NCBI RefSeq assembly: GCF_024166365.1
Contig: NC_064837.1
Span: forward strand, 79,355,553 to 79,419,552
Reading direction: 5' to 3'
Length of the DNA stretch: 64,000 nucleotides
From: Elephas maximus indicus
Lineage: Eukaryota > Chordata > Mammalia > Proboscidea > Elephantidae
The position numbers and the translations under genes were made by a program. Each line of letters opens with the position of its first letter. The stretch's first letter is position 1. The notes under the pieces were generated by a model. That model did no database searches. It saw nothing but the letters and a program-made list of their open reading frames with translations, and was not told where the DNA came from. Below, one piece after another: positions 11,745 through 24,092 of the stretch.

Positions 11745-14700
11745 ATGACAGCACTAAATTCATACTTATCTATAATTACACTGAACGTAAATGGACTAAA
11801 TGCAACAATAAAGAGACAGAGAGTCTCATACTGGATAAAGAAACACGATCCATCTATATGCTGCCTACAAGAGACACACCTTAGACTTAGAGACACAAAC
11901 AAACTAAAACTCAAAAAAAAAAAAAACTCAAAGGACAGAAAAAAATATATGAAGCAAACAACAACCAAAAAAAGAGCAGGAGTAGCAATATTAATTTCTG
12001 ACAAAATAGACTTTAAAGTTAAATCCACCACAAAGGATAAAGAAGGACACTACATAATGATTAAAGGTACAATTTACCAGGAAGATACAACCATATTAAA
12101 TATTTATGCACCCAATGACAGGGCTGCAAGATACATAAAACAAACTTTAACAGAACTGAAAAGCGAGATAGACACCTCCACAATTATGGTAGGAGACTTC
12201 AACATACCACTTTCGGAGAAGGATAGGACTTCCAGTAAGAACCTCAATAGAGACACGGAAGACCTAATTGCTACAATCAATAAACGTGACCTCATAGACT
12301 TACACAGAACACTCCACCCAACAGCTGCAAAGTATGCTTTTTTTTCTAGTGCATGTGGAACATTCTCTAGATCACAAATTAGGTCATAAAACAAACCTTT
12401 GCAGAATCCAAAACATCAAAATATTACAAAGCATCTTCTCAGACCACAAGGCCGTAAAAGTAGAAATCAATAAGAGAAAAATCAGGGAAAAGAAATCAAA
12501 TACTTGGAAAATGTACAATACCCTGCTGAAAAAAGACTGGGTTATAGAAGACATTAAGGAGGGAATAAAGAAATTCATAGAATGTAATGAGAATGAAAAC
12601 TCTTCCTATCAAAACCTCTGGGACACAGCAAAAGCAGTGCTCAGAGGTCAATTTATATTGATAAATGCACATATACATAAAGAAGAAAGAGGTAAAATCA
12701 GAGAACTGTCCCCGCAACTTGAACAAATAGAAAGCGAGCAACAAAAGAATCCATCAGGCACCAGAAGAAAACAAATAATAAAAATTAGAGCTGAACTAGA
12801 GATCAGAAAAACAATTGAAAGAATTAACAAAGCAAAAAGCTGGTTCTTTGAAAAAAATTAACAAAATTGGCAGACTAACTAAAGAAATACAGGAAAGGAA
12901 ACAAATAACCTGAATAAGAAATGAGATGGGCCATATCACAACAGACCCAACTGAAATTAAAAGAATAATATCAGATTATTACAAAAAGTTGTACTCTAAC
13001 AAATTTGAAAACCTAGAAGAAATGGATGAATTCCTAGAAAAACACTACCTACCTAAACTAACACAATCAGAAGTAGAACAACTAAATAAACGCATAACAA
13101 AAAAACAGATTGAAAAGGTAATCAAAAAACTCCCAACAAAAAAAAAAAAATGGTCTGGCCCAGACGGCTTCACTACAGAGTTCTACCAAACTTTCAGAGA
13201 AGAGTTAACACCGCTACTACTAAAGGTATTTCAAAGCATAGAAAATGATGGAATACTACCTAACTCATTCTATGAAGCCACCATATCCCTGATACTGAAA
13301 CCAAGTAAAGACACCACAAAAAAAGAAAATTACAGACCTGTATCCCTCATGAACATAGATGCAAAAATCCTCAACAAAATTCTAGCCAATAGAATTCAAC
13401 AACATATTAAAAAAATAATACACCATGACCAAGTGGGATTTATACCAGGTATGCAAGGTTGGTTCAATATTAGCAAAACAATTAATGTAATCCACCATAT
13501 AAATGAAACAAAAGACAAAAACCACATGATCTTATCAATTGATCCAGAAAAGGCATTTGACAAAGTCCAAAACCCATTCATGATAAAAACTCTCAGCAAA
13601 ATAGGAATTGAAGGAAAATTCCTCAAATAATAAAAGGCATCTATACAAAGCCAACAGCCAACATCATTCTAAATGGAGAGAGTCTGAAAGCATTTCCCTT
13701 GAGAACGAGAGCCAGACAAGGATGCCCTTTATCACCACTCTTATTCAACATTGTGCTAGAGGTCCTAGCCAGAGCAATCAGGCTAGACAAAGAAATAAAG
13801 GGCATCCGGAGTGGCAAGGAAGAAGTCAAATTATCTCTATTTGCAGATGACATGATCTTATACACAGAAAACACTAAGGAATCCTCCAGAAAACTACTGA
13901 AACTAGTAGAAGAGTTCAGCAGAGCCTTAGGATACAAGATAAACATATAAAAATCAGTTGGATACCTCTACATCAACAAAAAGAACATCAAAGAGGAAAT
14001 CACCAAATCAATACCATTCACAGTAGCCCCCAAGAAGATAAAATACTTAGGAATAAATCTTACCAAAGATGTAAAAGACTTATACAAAGAAAACTGCCAA
14101 GTACTAGTGCAAGAAACTAAAAGGGACCTACATAAGTGGGAAAACATACCTTGCTCATGGATAGGAAGACTTAACACAGTAAAAATGTCTATTCTACCAA
14201 AAGCCATCTATATATACAATGCACTTATGATCCAAATTCCAACGACATGTCTTAATGAGTTGAGGAAACAAATCACCAACTTCATATGGAAGGGAAAGAA
14301 GCTCCGGATAAGTAAAGCATTACTGAAAAAGAAGAAGAAAGTGGGAGGCCTCACTCTACCTGATTTTAGAACCTATTATATAGCCACAGTAGTCAAAACA
14401 GCCTGGTACTGGTACAACAACAGGCACGCAGACCAATGGAACAGAATTGAGAACCCAGATATAAATCCATCCACATATGAGCAGCTGATATTTGACAAAG
14501 GCCCAGTGTCAGTTAATTGGGGAAAAGACAGTCTTTTTAACAAATGGTGCTGGCATAACTGGATCTCCATTTGCAAAAAAATGAAACAGGACCCATATCT
14601 CACACCATGCACAAAAACTAACTCCAAGTGGATCAAGGACCTAAACAAAGAAAAAATAGGGACAAAGTTAGGAGCCCTAATACAAGGCATAAACAGAATA

Positions 14701-15531
14701 CAAAACATTACCAAAAATGATGAAGAGAAACCAGATAACTGGGAGCTCCTAAAAATCAAACACCTATGCTCATCTAAAGACTTCACCAAAAGAGTCAAAA
14801 GACCACCTACAGATTGAGAAAAAATTTTCAGCTATGACATCTCCGACCAGCACCTGATCTCTAAAATCTATATGATTGTGTTAAAACTCAACCACAAAAA
14901 GACAAACAACCCAATTAAAAACTGGGCAAAGGATATGAACACACACTTCACTAAAGAAGACATTCAGGCGGCTAACAGATACATGAGGAAATGCTCTCGA
15001 TCATTAGCCTTTAGAGATGTGCAAATTAAAACTATGATGAGATTCCATCTCACTCCAACAAGGCTGTCATTAATCCAAAAAACACAAAATAATAAATGTT
15101 GGAGAGGGTGGGGAGAGATTGGAACTCTTATACACTGCTGGTGGGGATGTAAAATGGTACAACCACTTTGGAAATCTATCTGGCGTTTCCTTAAAAAGTT
15201 AGAAATAGAACTACCATACAACCCAGAAATCCCACTCCTCGGAATATATCCTAGAGAAATAAGAGCCTTTACACGAACAGATATATGCACACCCATGTTT
15301 ATTGCAGCACTGTTTACAATAGCAAAAAGCTGGAAGCAACCGAGGTGTCCATCAATGGATGAATGGATAAATAAATTATGGTATAGTCACACAATGGAAT
15401 ACTACGCATCGATAAAGAACAGTGAGGAATCTGTGAAACATTTCATAACATGGAGGAACCTGGAAGGCATTATGCTGAGTGAAATTAGTCAGATGCAAAA
15501 GGACAAATATTGTGTAAGACCACTATTATAA
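11745..15531 (+). pseudogene. Younger L1 ORF2 (endonuclease and reverse transcriptase), few breaks
   Basis: The ATG at 11745 is followed by MTALNSYLSIITLNVNGLN (Asn14) and LQETH (Glu43), endonuclease catalytic positions, then VGDFNIPLS. The first break is a small deletion near 12375 (stop at 12389). Further open pieces are 12334-12861, 12926-13630, 13699-13950, 13951-14817 and 14821-15531. Reverse transcriptase: [20 protein letters not shown], and FADD intact at 13840-13851. The C-terminal Cys-rich region includes [13 protein letters not shown]. There are three frameshifts and two in-frame stops, so it is the least damaged ORF2 in the window. Confidence 0.93.
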
Positions 15532-16549
15532 GATCTTGAGAAATAGTTTAAACTGAGAAGAACACATTCTTTTGTGGTTACAAGAGGGGGGAGGGAGTGA
15601 GGGTGGGAGAGAGTTATTTACTGATTAGATAGTAGATAAGAACTACTTTAGGTGAAGGGAAGGACAATACTCAATACAGAGAAGGTCAGCTCAACTGGAC
15701 TGGACCAAAAGGAAAGAAGTTTCCCGGATAAACTGAATGCTTTGAAGGTCAGTGGAGCAAGGGCAGGGGTTTGGGGACTATGGCTACATGGGACATCTAA
15801 GTCAATTGGCAAAATAAATTCTATTAAGAAAACATTCTGCATCCCACTTTGAAGTGTGGTGTCTGGGGTCTTAAATGCTAACAAGCGGCCATCTAAGATG
15901 CATCAATTGGACTCAACCCACCTGGATCAAAGGAGAATGAAGAACACCAAGGTCACAAGAAAATTATGAGCCCAAGAGACAGAAAGGGCCACATGAACTA
16001 GAGACTTACATCATCCTGAGACCAGAAGAACTAGATGGTGCCCGCCCACAACTGATGACTGCCCTGACAGGGAGCACAACAGAGAACCTCTGAGGGAGCA
16101 GGAGAACAGTGGGATGCAGATCCCAAATTCTCATAAAAAGACCAGACTTAATGGTCTGACTGAGACTAAAGGAATCCCGGCGGTCATGGTCCCCAAACCT
16201 TCTGTTGGCCCAGGATAGGAACCATCCCCGAAGACAACTCATCAGACATGGAAGGGACTGGACAATGGGTTGGGGAGAGATGCTGATGAGGAGCGAGCTA
16301 CTTGTATCAGGTGGACACTTGAGACTGTGTTGGCATCCCCTGTCTGGAGGGGAGATAGGAGGCTAGAGAGGGTAAGAAACTGGCAAAACAGTCACAAAAG
16401 GAGAGACTGGAAGGAGGGAGTGGGCTGACTCATTAGGGGGAGAGTAAGTGGGAGTAAGGAGTAAGATGTATATAAGCTTATATGTGACAGACTGACTTGA
16501 TTTGTAAACATTCACTTAAAGCTCAATAAAAATTATTATAAAAAAAAAG

Positions 16550-16564
16550 AGAAATGGGCAATGT
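16550..16564. repeat. Target-site duplication of the younger L1, right
   Basis: The second copy of AGAAATGGGCAATGT, following the poly(A) of the element. Confidence 0.95.
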
Positions 16565-17160
16565 AATAAAAAGTTTTAGGAGCAAATTTGAAAAAATGGA
16601 AGATGGGATAACCATAATTGAAGAGAAATCCTTGGATATCACTTTGAGAAAAGAATGAAGAAAAATGAAGAAACCCTGAGAACAATGTGGGATACAATCA
16701 AAAGCAAAAATCTGCATGTGACCAGAGTTCCAGAAAGGAGGAGAAAATGGAAAACAGAGAGAGGATCATTGAAGATTTGCTGACAGGAAGCTTCCCTAAT
16801 ATCATGAAAGTTGAAAAACTGACCATTCAAGAAGCTCAACAAACCCCATATAGGATAGACTGCAAAAGAAAATCAGGAAGACATATCGTAATCACACTTG
16901 CCAAAGATAAAGAATCCTGATAGTGGCTTAGGAAAAACAAAAAGTCACATACAAAGGGGAAACAATAATACTATGCTCTGATTACTTGGCAGAAACCATG
17001 CAGGCAAGAAGACAATAGATGACATGTATAAAACCTTGAAAAAAAACAATTGCCAAGCAAGAAAGACATATCCCGCAAAACACTTGCTCAGGTATTATGG
17101 CCACATTAGGACATTTCCAGATAAACAGAAATTAATGGAATATGTAAAAACCAAGTGAAA
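16565..17160 (+). pseudogene. Old L1 ORF1, C-terminal half
   Basis: Resumes after the younger L1. It reads ...GYNQKQKSACDQSSRKEEKM..., then IQEAQQTPYRIDCKRKSGRH and IVITLAKDKES, the RNA-binding region of L1 ORF1p, in broken frames with a stop at about 16920. Later words (AETMQARRQ-like, near 16990) mark the C-terminal domain. Confidence 0.78.
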
Positions 17161-17651
17161 CTTACAATAACTATTAAAAGGAGTCCTTTGGTTAGAGAAC
17201 CAACAACATCAGACAACAACCTGAATCTAGGACACAGAACAGCATCAGCCAGATACCAACCTAGGTAATGAACTCTCAAGGAATAAAACAAAACTAAAAG
17301 ATTTACAACAGGGAACCAGAGATGTCAATCCGTAAATGACAACAATATCAGAACAATAAAAGAGGGAATAAATGGTATAGGTATAAAACTTTAAAATGGA
17401 GAGGAATTCGAGGTGTTATCAAGTAATAAAAGATCGGTTTAAACTCAGGAAGATGGGGTAAATTTCAAGGTAACCACAAGGAAGTTAACTAATCTACTCA
17501 TCGAAATAAAGAAAAACATAGTTTCAGTAAACACAAAATCTACAAAAATGAAAGAAAGGAAAAAAAAAAAAATCCGCAGGCTAAAGGAATTCAGCACAGG
17601 AGAAAAAGGAACAAAGAAAATGTCAGCACAACAAAAAAAAAGGACTACAAA

Positions 17652-20600
17652 ATGACAGCAATAAACTCAGATCTAGCAATAATCACACTAAACATAAATG
17701 GCTTAATGCGCGCATATGAGAATGGATTAAAAAAAACAGGGCCCATCAATATGCTGTCTGCAAGAGACACACCTTAGAAACAAAGACATAAATATATTTT
17801 TAAAAATCTACAGTTGGGAAAAAAAAAGCAAACAGCAACCCAAAAAGGAGCAGGAATGGCAATACTAATCTCAGATAAAATAGACTTTAAAACAAAATCC
17901 ACCATAAAAGATAAGGATGTTATATAATGACGAAAGGGACAATCAACTATGAGGATATAATTATAATAAATATCTACACACCCAATGACAAGGCTCTAAA
18001 ATACACAAACTCTAAGAGCACTGGAAAAAGAAGTTGACAGTTCCACAATAATAGTAGGAGACTTCAACACACCTTTCTCAGTAAAGGATAGAACTTCTAG
18101 AAAGAAACTCAGCAAAAATACAGAAGATCTAAAGACCACAATCAACCACCTCAACCTCCTGGATATGCATGGAACACGCCACTCAACAGCAGCAAAGTAC
18201 ACATTCTTTTCCAATGCACATGGAACATTCTCCAGAATAGACCACATCTTAGGCCGAAAAGCAACACTCAACAAAATCCAAAACATTGAGATAGTACGAA
18301 GCATCTTCTCTGATCACGCTATAAAAATAGAAATTAATAATGGGAAGACCAAGGAAAAAAATCTAATACATGGAAACTGAATAACACCTTGCTTAAAAAA
18401 CCACTGGGTAATAGAAGAAATCAAAGATGGAATAAAAAAATTTCCAGACTCAAACAAGAATAAAAACACATCATACCAAAACCTTTGGGACACAGCAAAG
18501 GCAGTGCTCAGAGCTCAATTTATAGCGATAGATACACACACCAAAAAAGAAGAAAGGTACAAAATCAAAACATTAGCTATACAATTCAAACAAATAGAAA
18601 GAGAACAGCAAAAGAAGCCCACAGCCACCAGAAGAAAGGAAATAATAAAGATCAGAGCAGATACAAGGGAAACAGACGATAGAAAAACAATAGTAAAGAA
18701 TCAACAAAACCAAAAATGGATTCTTTAAAAAGATCAACAAAATCAACGATCCACTGGCCAAATCGACAAAAGAAAAACAGGAGAGGACGCAAATTACCCA
18801 AATAAGAAATGAAATGGGGGGGGGGTGCATTACAACAGCCCCAAGTGATATAAAAAGAATCAAAACAGAGTACTATGAAAAAGTATACTCCAGGAATTTG
18901 AAAACCTAGAAGAAATGGACAAATTTCTAGAAACACATTATCAACCCAAACTAACACAAACTGAAGTTGAAAATCTGAAAAGACCCATAACAATAGAAGA
19001 GATTGAAAAACTAATTAAAAAAAAAAAATTCACAACCAAAAGAAAGCCCTGGCCTAGGTGTCTTCACTGGAGAATTCTACCAAACATTCAGAGAAGAGTT
19101 TGCACCAGTACCACTTAAAGTATTTCAGAACATAGAAAAGGAAGTGATACTTCCAAATTCATTCTAGGAAGCCAGCATAACTCCGATACAAAACCCAGGC
19201 AAAGACACCACAGAAAAAAGAAAATTACGGACCGATATCTCTCATGAATATAGATGCAAAAATACTCAACAAAATTCTAGCTAATAGAATTCAGCATCAT
19301 TAAAAAAAAAAAAAAATACACCCCCACCAAGTGGGATTCATACCAGGTATGCAAGAATGGTTCAACTTTAGAAAATCAATCAAGGTAATCCACCACATAA
19401 ATGAAAGAAAAGAACTACAAGATCATCTCAATCAACAAAGAAAAAGCATTCAATAAAATCCATCACCCTTTCCTGATAAAAAGTCTCCATAATACAAGTA
19501 TAGTAGGGAAAGTTCTCAACATAATAAAGGCTATCTGTACAAAACCAGGAGCCAACATCATTCTTAACAGGGAGAGGCTGAAAACATTTCCCCTGAGAAC
19601 AGGAACAAGACAAGGATGCCCTTTATCATCACTTCTATTAAACATTGTGCTGGAAGTCCTAGCTAGAGCAATAAGGCAAGAAAAGGAAATAAGGGCATCC
19701 AAATTGGTAAGGAGGAAGTAAAACTGCCCCTATTTGTGGAAGATATACTATATATACAGAACCCAAAAGACTCCACAAGAAAACTACTGAAACTAATAGA
19801 AAGATTCAGCAGAGTAGCAACATACAAGATCAACATACAATAATCAGTTGGATTCCTATACACCAATAAAGAGAACTATGAAAAGGAAATCAGGAAAGCA
19901 ATACCATTTACAATATCCCCTAAAAAAATAAAATACTTAGGAATAAATCTAACCAAGAACTACAAAACACTACTGCACGAAACCAAAAGAGACCTACATA
20001 AATGGAAAAACATACATGCTCATGGATAGGTAAACTTTGTGAAAATGTCAATTCTTCCCAAAGCAATCTACAAATAAAATGCAATCCCAGTCCAAATACC
20101 AACAGCATTCTTTAATGAGATGGAAAAATTAATCATTATGACTGCCCTGACAGGGAGCACAACAGAGAACCTCTGAGGGAGCAGGAGATCAGTGGGATGC
20201 AGACCCCAAATTCTCATAAAAAGACCAGACTTAATGGTCTGACTGAGACTAGAGGAATCCCGGCGGTCATGGTCCCCAAACCTTCTGTTGGCCCAGGACA
20301 GGAACCAACTCCTCAGACATGGATTGGACTGGACAATGGGTAGGAGAGAGATGCTGATGAAGAGTGAGCTACCTGTATCAGGTGGACACTTGAGACTGTG
20401 TTGGCATCTCCTGTCTGGAGGGGAGATAGGAGGGTAGAGAAGGTTAGAAACTGGCAAAATTGTCACGAAAGGAGAGACTGGAAGGGTTGACTCATTAGGG
20501 CGAGAGCAAGTGGGAGTATGGAGTAAAGTGTATATAAGCTTATATGTGACAGACTGACTTGATTTGTAAACGTTCACTTAAAGCTCAATAAAAATTATTA

Positions 20601-21849
20601 AAAAAAAATTAATCATTAACTTTATATGGAAAGAAAAGAAGCCCTGGATTAGTAAAGCACTGTGGAAGAAGAAGAAGAAAGTAGAAGGACTTGCACTACC
20701 TGACCTCAGAACCTACTATACAGCTACGGTAGTCAAAATAACCCGGTACTGGTACGACGACAGGCACATTGACCAATGGAACAGAACTGAGAACCCAGAT
20801 GTAAATCCATCTACCTACAGTCACCTGATCTTGGACAAAGGCCCAGAGTCCGTTAAATGGGGAAAAGGCAGTCTTTTAAACAAACTGTGCTGGCAAAACT
20901 GAATGTCCATCTGTAAAAAAATAAAACAGGGACCCATATCTCACACCACACACAAAAACTAATTCAAAATGGATGAAAGTATATAAAACCAAAAACTATA
21001 AAGATCATAGAAGGAAAAATAGGGTCAACGCTCAAGGCCCTAATATATGGCTTAAATAGGATACAAACCATAACTAACAATACTCAAACACCAGAAGATA
21101 AGCTAGATGTCTGGAATCTTCTACAAATTAAACACTTTTGCTCATCAAAAGACTTCACCCACAGAGTAGAAAAAAATTGTTGGCTACGACAAATCTGACA
21201 AAGGTCTAATCTCTAAAACCTACAGGATAATCCAACACCTGTACAATAAAAAGACAAATAATTGAATTAAAAAATGGACGAAGGATATGAACAGACACTT
21301 CACCAAAGAAGACATTCAAGGGGCTAACAGATACATGAGGAAATGCTCATGATCACTAGTCATTAGAGAAATGCAAATCAAAACTACAAAGAGATATCAA
21401 ATCACCCTGACATTACTGACATGAATTAAAAGAAAAAACAGAAAATAACAAACATCGGAGAGGCTGCAGGGAGACTGGAACTCTTATGCACTGCTGGTGA
21501 GAACGCAAAATGTTACAACCATTTTGGAAAATGGTATATACAACCCAGCAATCCCACTCCTAGGAATAAAGCCTAGAGAAATAAGACCTGTCACACAAGT
21601 AAACATGTGCACATCCATGTTCATTGCAGCATTATTCACAATAGCAAAAACGTGGAAACAACCTAAGTGCCCATCAACAGATGAAAGGATTAACAAACTG
21701 TGATACCCACAATGTAATACTACGCAACAGTAAAGAACAACGATGAATCTATGAAACATCTCACAACATGGATGAATCCGGAGGGCATTATGCTGAGTGA
21801 AATAAGTCAATCACAAAAGGACAAATGCTGTATGAGACCACTATTATAA
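17652..21849 (+). pseudogene. Old L1 ORF2, heavily broken
   Basis: The ATG at 17652 opens MTAINSDLAIITLNINGL. QETH-like, GDFNTPFS (about 18058) and SDH words mark the endonuclease. [20 protein letters not shown] (about 19597-19656) marks the reverse transcriptase. The catalytic FADD is destroyed: it reads Phe-Val-Glu-Asp at about 19731. Many stops and frameshifts are present. The C-terminus ends at TAA 21847-21849. The L1-tail insert at 20139-20602 splits it. Confidence 0.88.
20139..20602 (+). mobile_element. Short L1 3'-tail insertion (about 465 bp), copy C
   Basis: Starts TGACTGCCCTGACAGGGAGC and ends CTCAATAAAAATTATT plus an A-run. The flanking direct repeat AATTAATCATTA is seen before (ending 20138) and after (ending 20617). 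Its 5' end lies within a base or two of that of copy A at 2803. Confidence 0.92.
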
Positions 21850-22776
21850 AAACTTGTGACAAGGTTTACACACAGAAAAAAAACAACAATCTTTGATAGT
21901 TATGAGGGAGGGGAAGGGTAGGGAGGGGAAAACAATAGATAAATGGTAACTCTGGTGAAGGGTAAGACAGAACAAAATACTGGGGAAGTCAGCACAACTT
22001 GACCGAGGCAAAGTCATGGAAGCTTCACAGACACATCCAAACTCCCTGAGGGACTGAATTGCTGGGCTGTGGGGACCACGGTCTCGGGGGACGCCTAGCT
22101 GAATTGGCATAACATAGTTTATAAAGAAAATGTTCTGCATCCTACTGTGGTGAGTCAGTGGTCTTAAAAGCTTGTGAGCATCCATTTAAGATACTCCACC
22201 GGCCGCACCCTGTCTGGAGCAAGGGAGAATGAAGAACACAAAAGACACAAGGGGAAGATTAGTCCAAAGGACTAATGGACCACCACTACCACAGCCGCCA
22301 CCAGACTGAGTCCAGCAAAACTAGATAGCACCCAGCTACCACCACTGACTACTCTGACAAAGATCACAATAGAGGGTCCCGAACAGAGCTGGAAAAAATG
22401 TAGACAATTCTAACTCTCAAAAAAAAGACCAGACTTACTGGTCTGACAGAGGCTGGGAGAAACCCTGAGAGTATGGCATTTGGACACACTTTTAACTCAG
22501 TACTGAAGTCATTCCTGAGGTTCACCCTTCAGCCAAAGATTAGACAGGCCCATAAAACAAAGCAAGACAGTGGGCACACCAGCCCAGGGGCCAGGATGAG
22601 AAAGCAGGACGACACAGCAAAGCTGGTAATGGGGAACCCAAGGTCGAGAAGGGGAGAACGTTGACACGGCTGGGGTTGGCAAACAATGTCACAAAACAAT
22701 ATGTGTATTAATTGGTCAGTGAGAAACTAATTTGCCCTGTAAACCTTCATCTAAACCAAAATTAAAAAAAAAAAAA

Positions 22777-23205
22777 AGATTTACTGATCTGACAGAGACT
22801 GGAGGAATGCCCAAGACTATGGCCCCTGGTCACCTTGCTAACTCAAAACTGAAGCCATTCCTGAAGTCCACCTTTCAGTCAGATCAGACAGGCCTATAAA
22901 ACAAACAAACAATAATACACGTAAGGAATGTGCTTCTCAGTTCAATCAAGTATATGAGACCAAATGGGCAACACCTGCACAAAAACAAAGACTAGAAGGC
23001 AGGAAGGGGCTGGAAAGCTGGATGAATGAACACAGGGATACTGGGGTGGAAAGGGAAACAGAGAGAGTGCTCACACAATGTGGGGATTGCAAGCAATGTC
23101 ACAAAACAATTTGTGTATGAATTTTTAAGTGAGAAACTAATTTGCACTGTTAACTTTCACCTAAGCACAATAAAATTTTTAAAAATTGAAAAAAAAAAAA
23201 AAAAG
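22777..23205 (+). mobile_element. 5'-truncated L1 tail
   Basis: Follows directly on the poly(A) of the old L1. It starts near TTTACTGATCTGACAGAGAC and ends AAGCACAATAAAATTTTT plus A-runs. It is probably a separate insertion into the poly(A) tract. Confidence 0.82.
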
Positions 23206-23575
23206 ATTCGAAAGGGGGGGTTGGCAGCATATCGAATACACCATGGACTGCCAGAAGAATGAACAAATCTTAGAGGAGGAACAGCCAGAATGCTCCTTAG
23301 AAGAGAGGATGGTGAGACTTCATCTAGCTTACTTTGGACCCATAATCAGGAAAAACCAATTGCTGAAAAAGAACGTCACGCTTGGTAAAGCAAAGGGTCA
23401 GAGGAAAAGAGCGAGACCGCAAATGAGATGTGCTGACACAATGGGTGCAACAATGGGCTCACACGTAGCAACTAGTGTGGGAACGGCACAGGACCAGGTA
23501 ACGTTTTGTTCTGTTAGACATAAGGTAACTATGAGTCAGGGGGCCAACTGGACAGCACCTAACAACAAGAAGAAG
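23206..23575 (+). mobile_element. RTE LINE, right part (C-terminal end and 3' tail)
   Basis: Continues the RTE broken off at 5937. It reads IEYTMDCQKNEQILEEEQ, then GKAKGQRKRARPQMRCADTM, and ends AACAACAAGAAGAAGG. The order and strand match the left part, and the same C-terminal motif occurs in the copy at 48080-48450. About 17 kb of L1 separates the two halves. Confidence 0.85.
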
Positions 23576-23631
23576 GAACATATTATTTATACACACAACA
23601 TGGATAAATCTGAAATTGTTTATAATTGTAG

Positions 23632-23985
23632 TGGCTTTGGGGCAGTGGTGATTCAACGGTAGAATTCTCACCTTCCATATAGGATTCCGGTTCAATTTCT
23701 GGCCAATGCACCTCATACACAACTACCACCAGTCTGTCGGTGGAGGCTTGCGTGTTCCTTACGGTGCTGAACAGGTTTCAGTGGGGCTTCCGGACTAAGG
23801 TGCACTAGGAAGAAAGGTCTGGTGACCTACTTCCGAAAATCAGCCAAGGAAAACGCTATGGATCACAATGGTCCAATCGTAACAGACCATGGGGATGGCA
23901 CAGACTAGGCAGCATTTCATTCTGTTGTGCACGAGTTGTCACAAGTCGGAGGCCGACTCAATAGCAGCTAACAACAAATAACAAC
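23632..23985 (+). mobile_element. SINE with tRNA-Gly-like head and RTE-like tail
   Basis: The head reads GGTGATTCAACGGTAGAATT (A-box region), then GGTTCAATTTCTGGCCAATG (B box and acceptor stem), a decayed tRNA-Gly. The body continues to GCAGCATTTCATTCTGTTGT and ends in AGCAGCTAACAACAAATAAC, like the RTE tail at 27370-27562. It differs from the commoner AfroSINE (head: GTAGTGGTTAAG). Confidence 0.8.
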
Positions 23986-24092
23986 AGTAGCTTTATTACT
24001 GTTGCTGTTAGGTGCCATCAAGTCCATTTCAACTCAAAGGCGGAAACAACCCGTATGTAAATAGATGAACATTGAACAACGGAGTATTGCTG

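Larger units (their letters stand above)
8457..16549 (+). mobile_element. Younger full-length L1 (8.1 kb) with perfect target duplication
   Basis: Begins GGAGAGACGGGGCCAAGATG and ends AATAAAAATTATTAT plus an A-run. The parts are: 5' UTR 8457-10259, ORF1 10260-about 11310, ORF2 11745-15531, 3' UTR 15532-16549. It is inserted in sense orientation within ORF1 of the older L1. The perfect 15-bp duplication argues that it is the more recent insertion. Both ORFs have several breaks, so it is not active now. Confidence 0.95.
5938..22776 (+). mobile_element. Old full-length L1 with monomeric 5' UTR, interrupted twice
   Basis: The 5' end (GCCAGGGTGGAGCTGACACG) aligns by eye with the start of the younger L1 at 8457. 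The parts are: 5' UTR 5938-8096, ORF1 8097-8442 then 16565-about 17160, ORF2 17652-21849, 3' UTR 21850-22776 with poly(A). Removing the 8.1-kb L1 (8457-16549) and the 0.47-kb insert (20139-20602) leaves about 8.3 kb. It lies inside an RTE LINE; an A-rich target duplication is likely but ambiguous. Confidence 0.88.

Noticed and set aside
8457-16549. Possible retrotransposition-competent L1
   Set aside because: ORF1 has a stop and a frameshift, and ORF2 has at least three frameshifts and two stops.
23632-23705. Possible tRNA-Gly gene
   Set aside because: The stem pairs are broken and the sequence continues into a SINE body with an RTE tail, so it is a SINE head.
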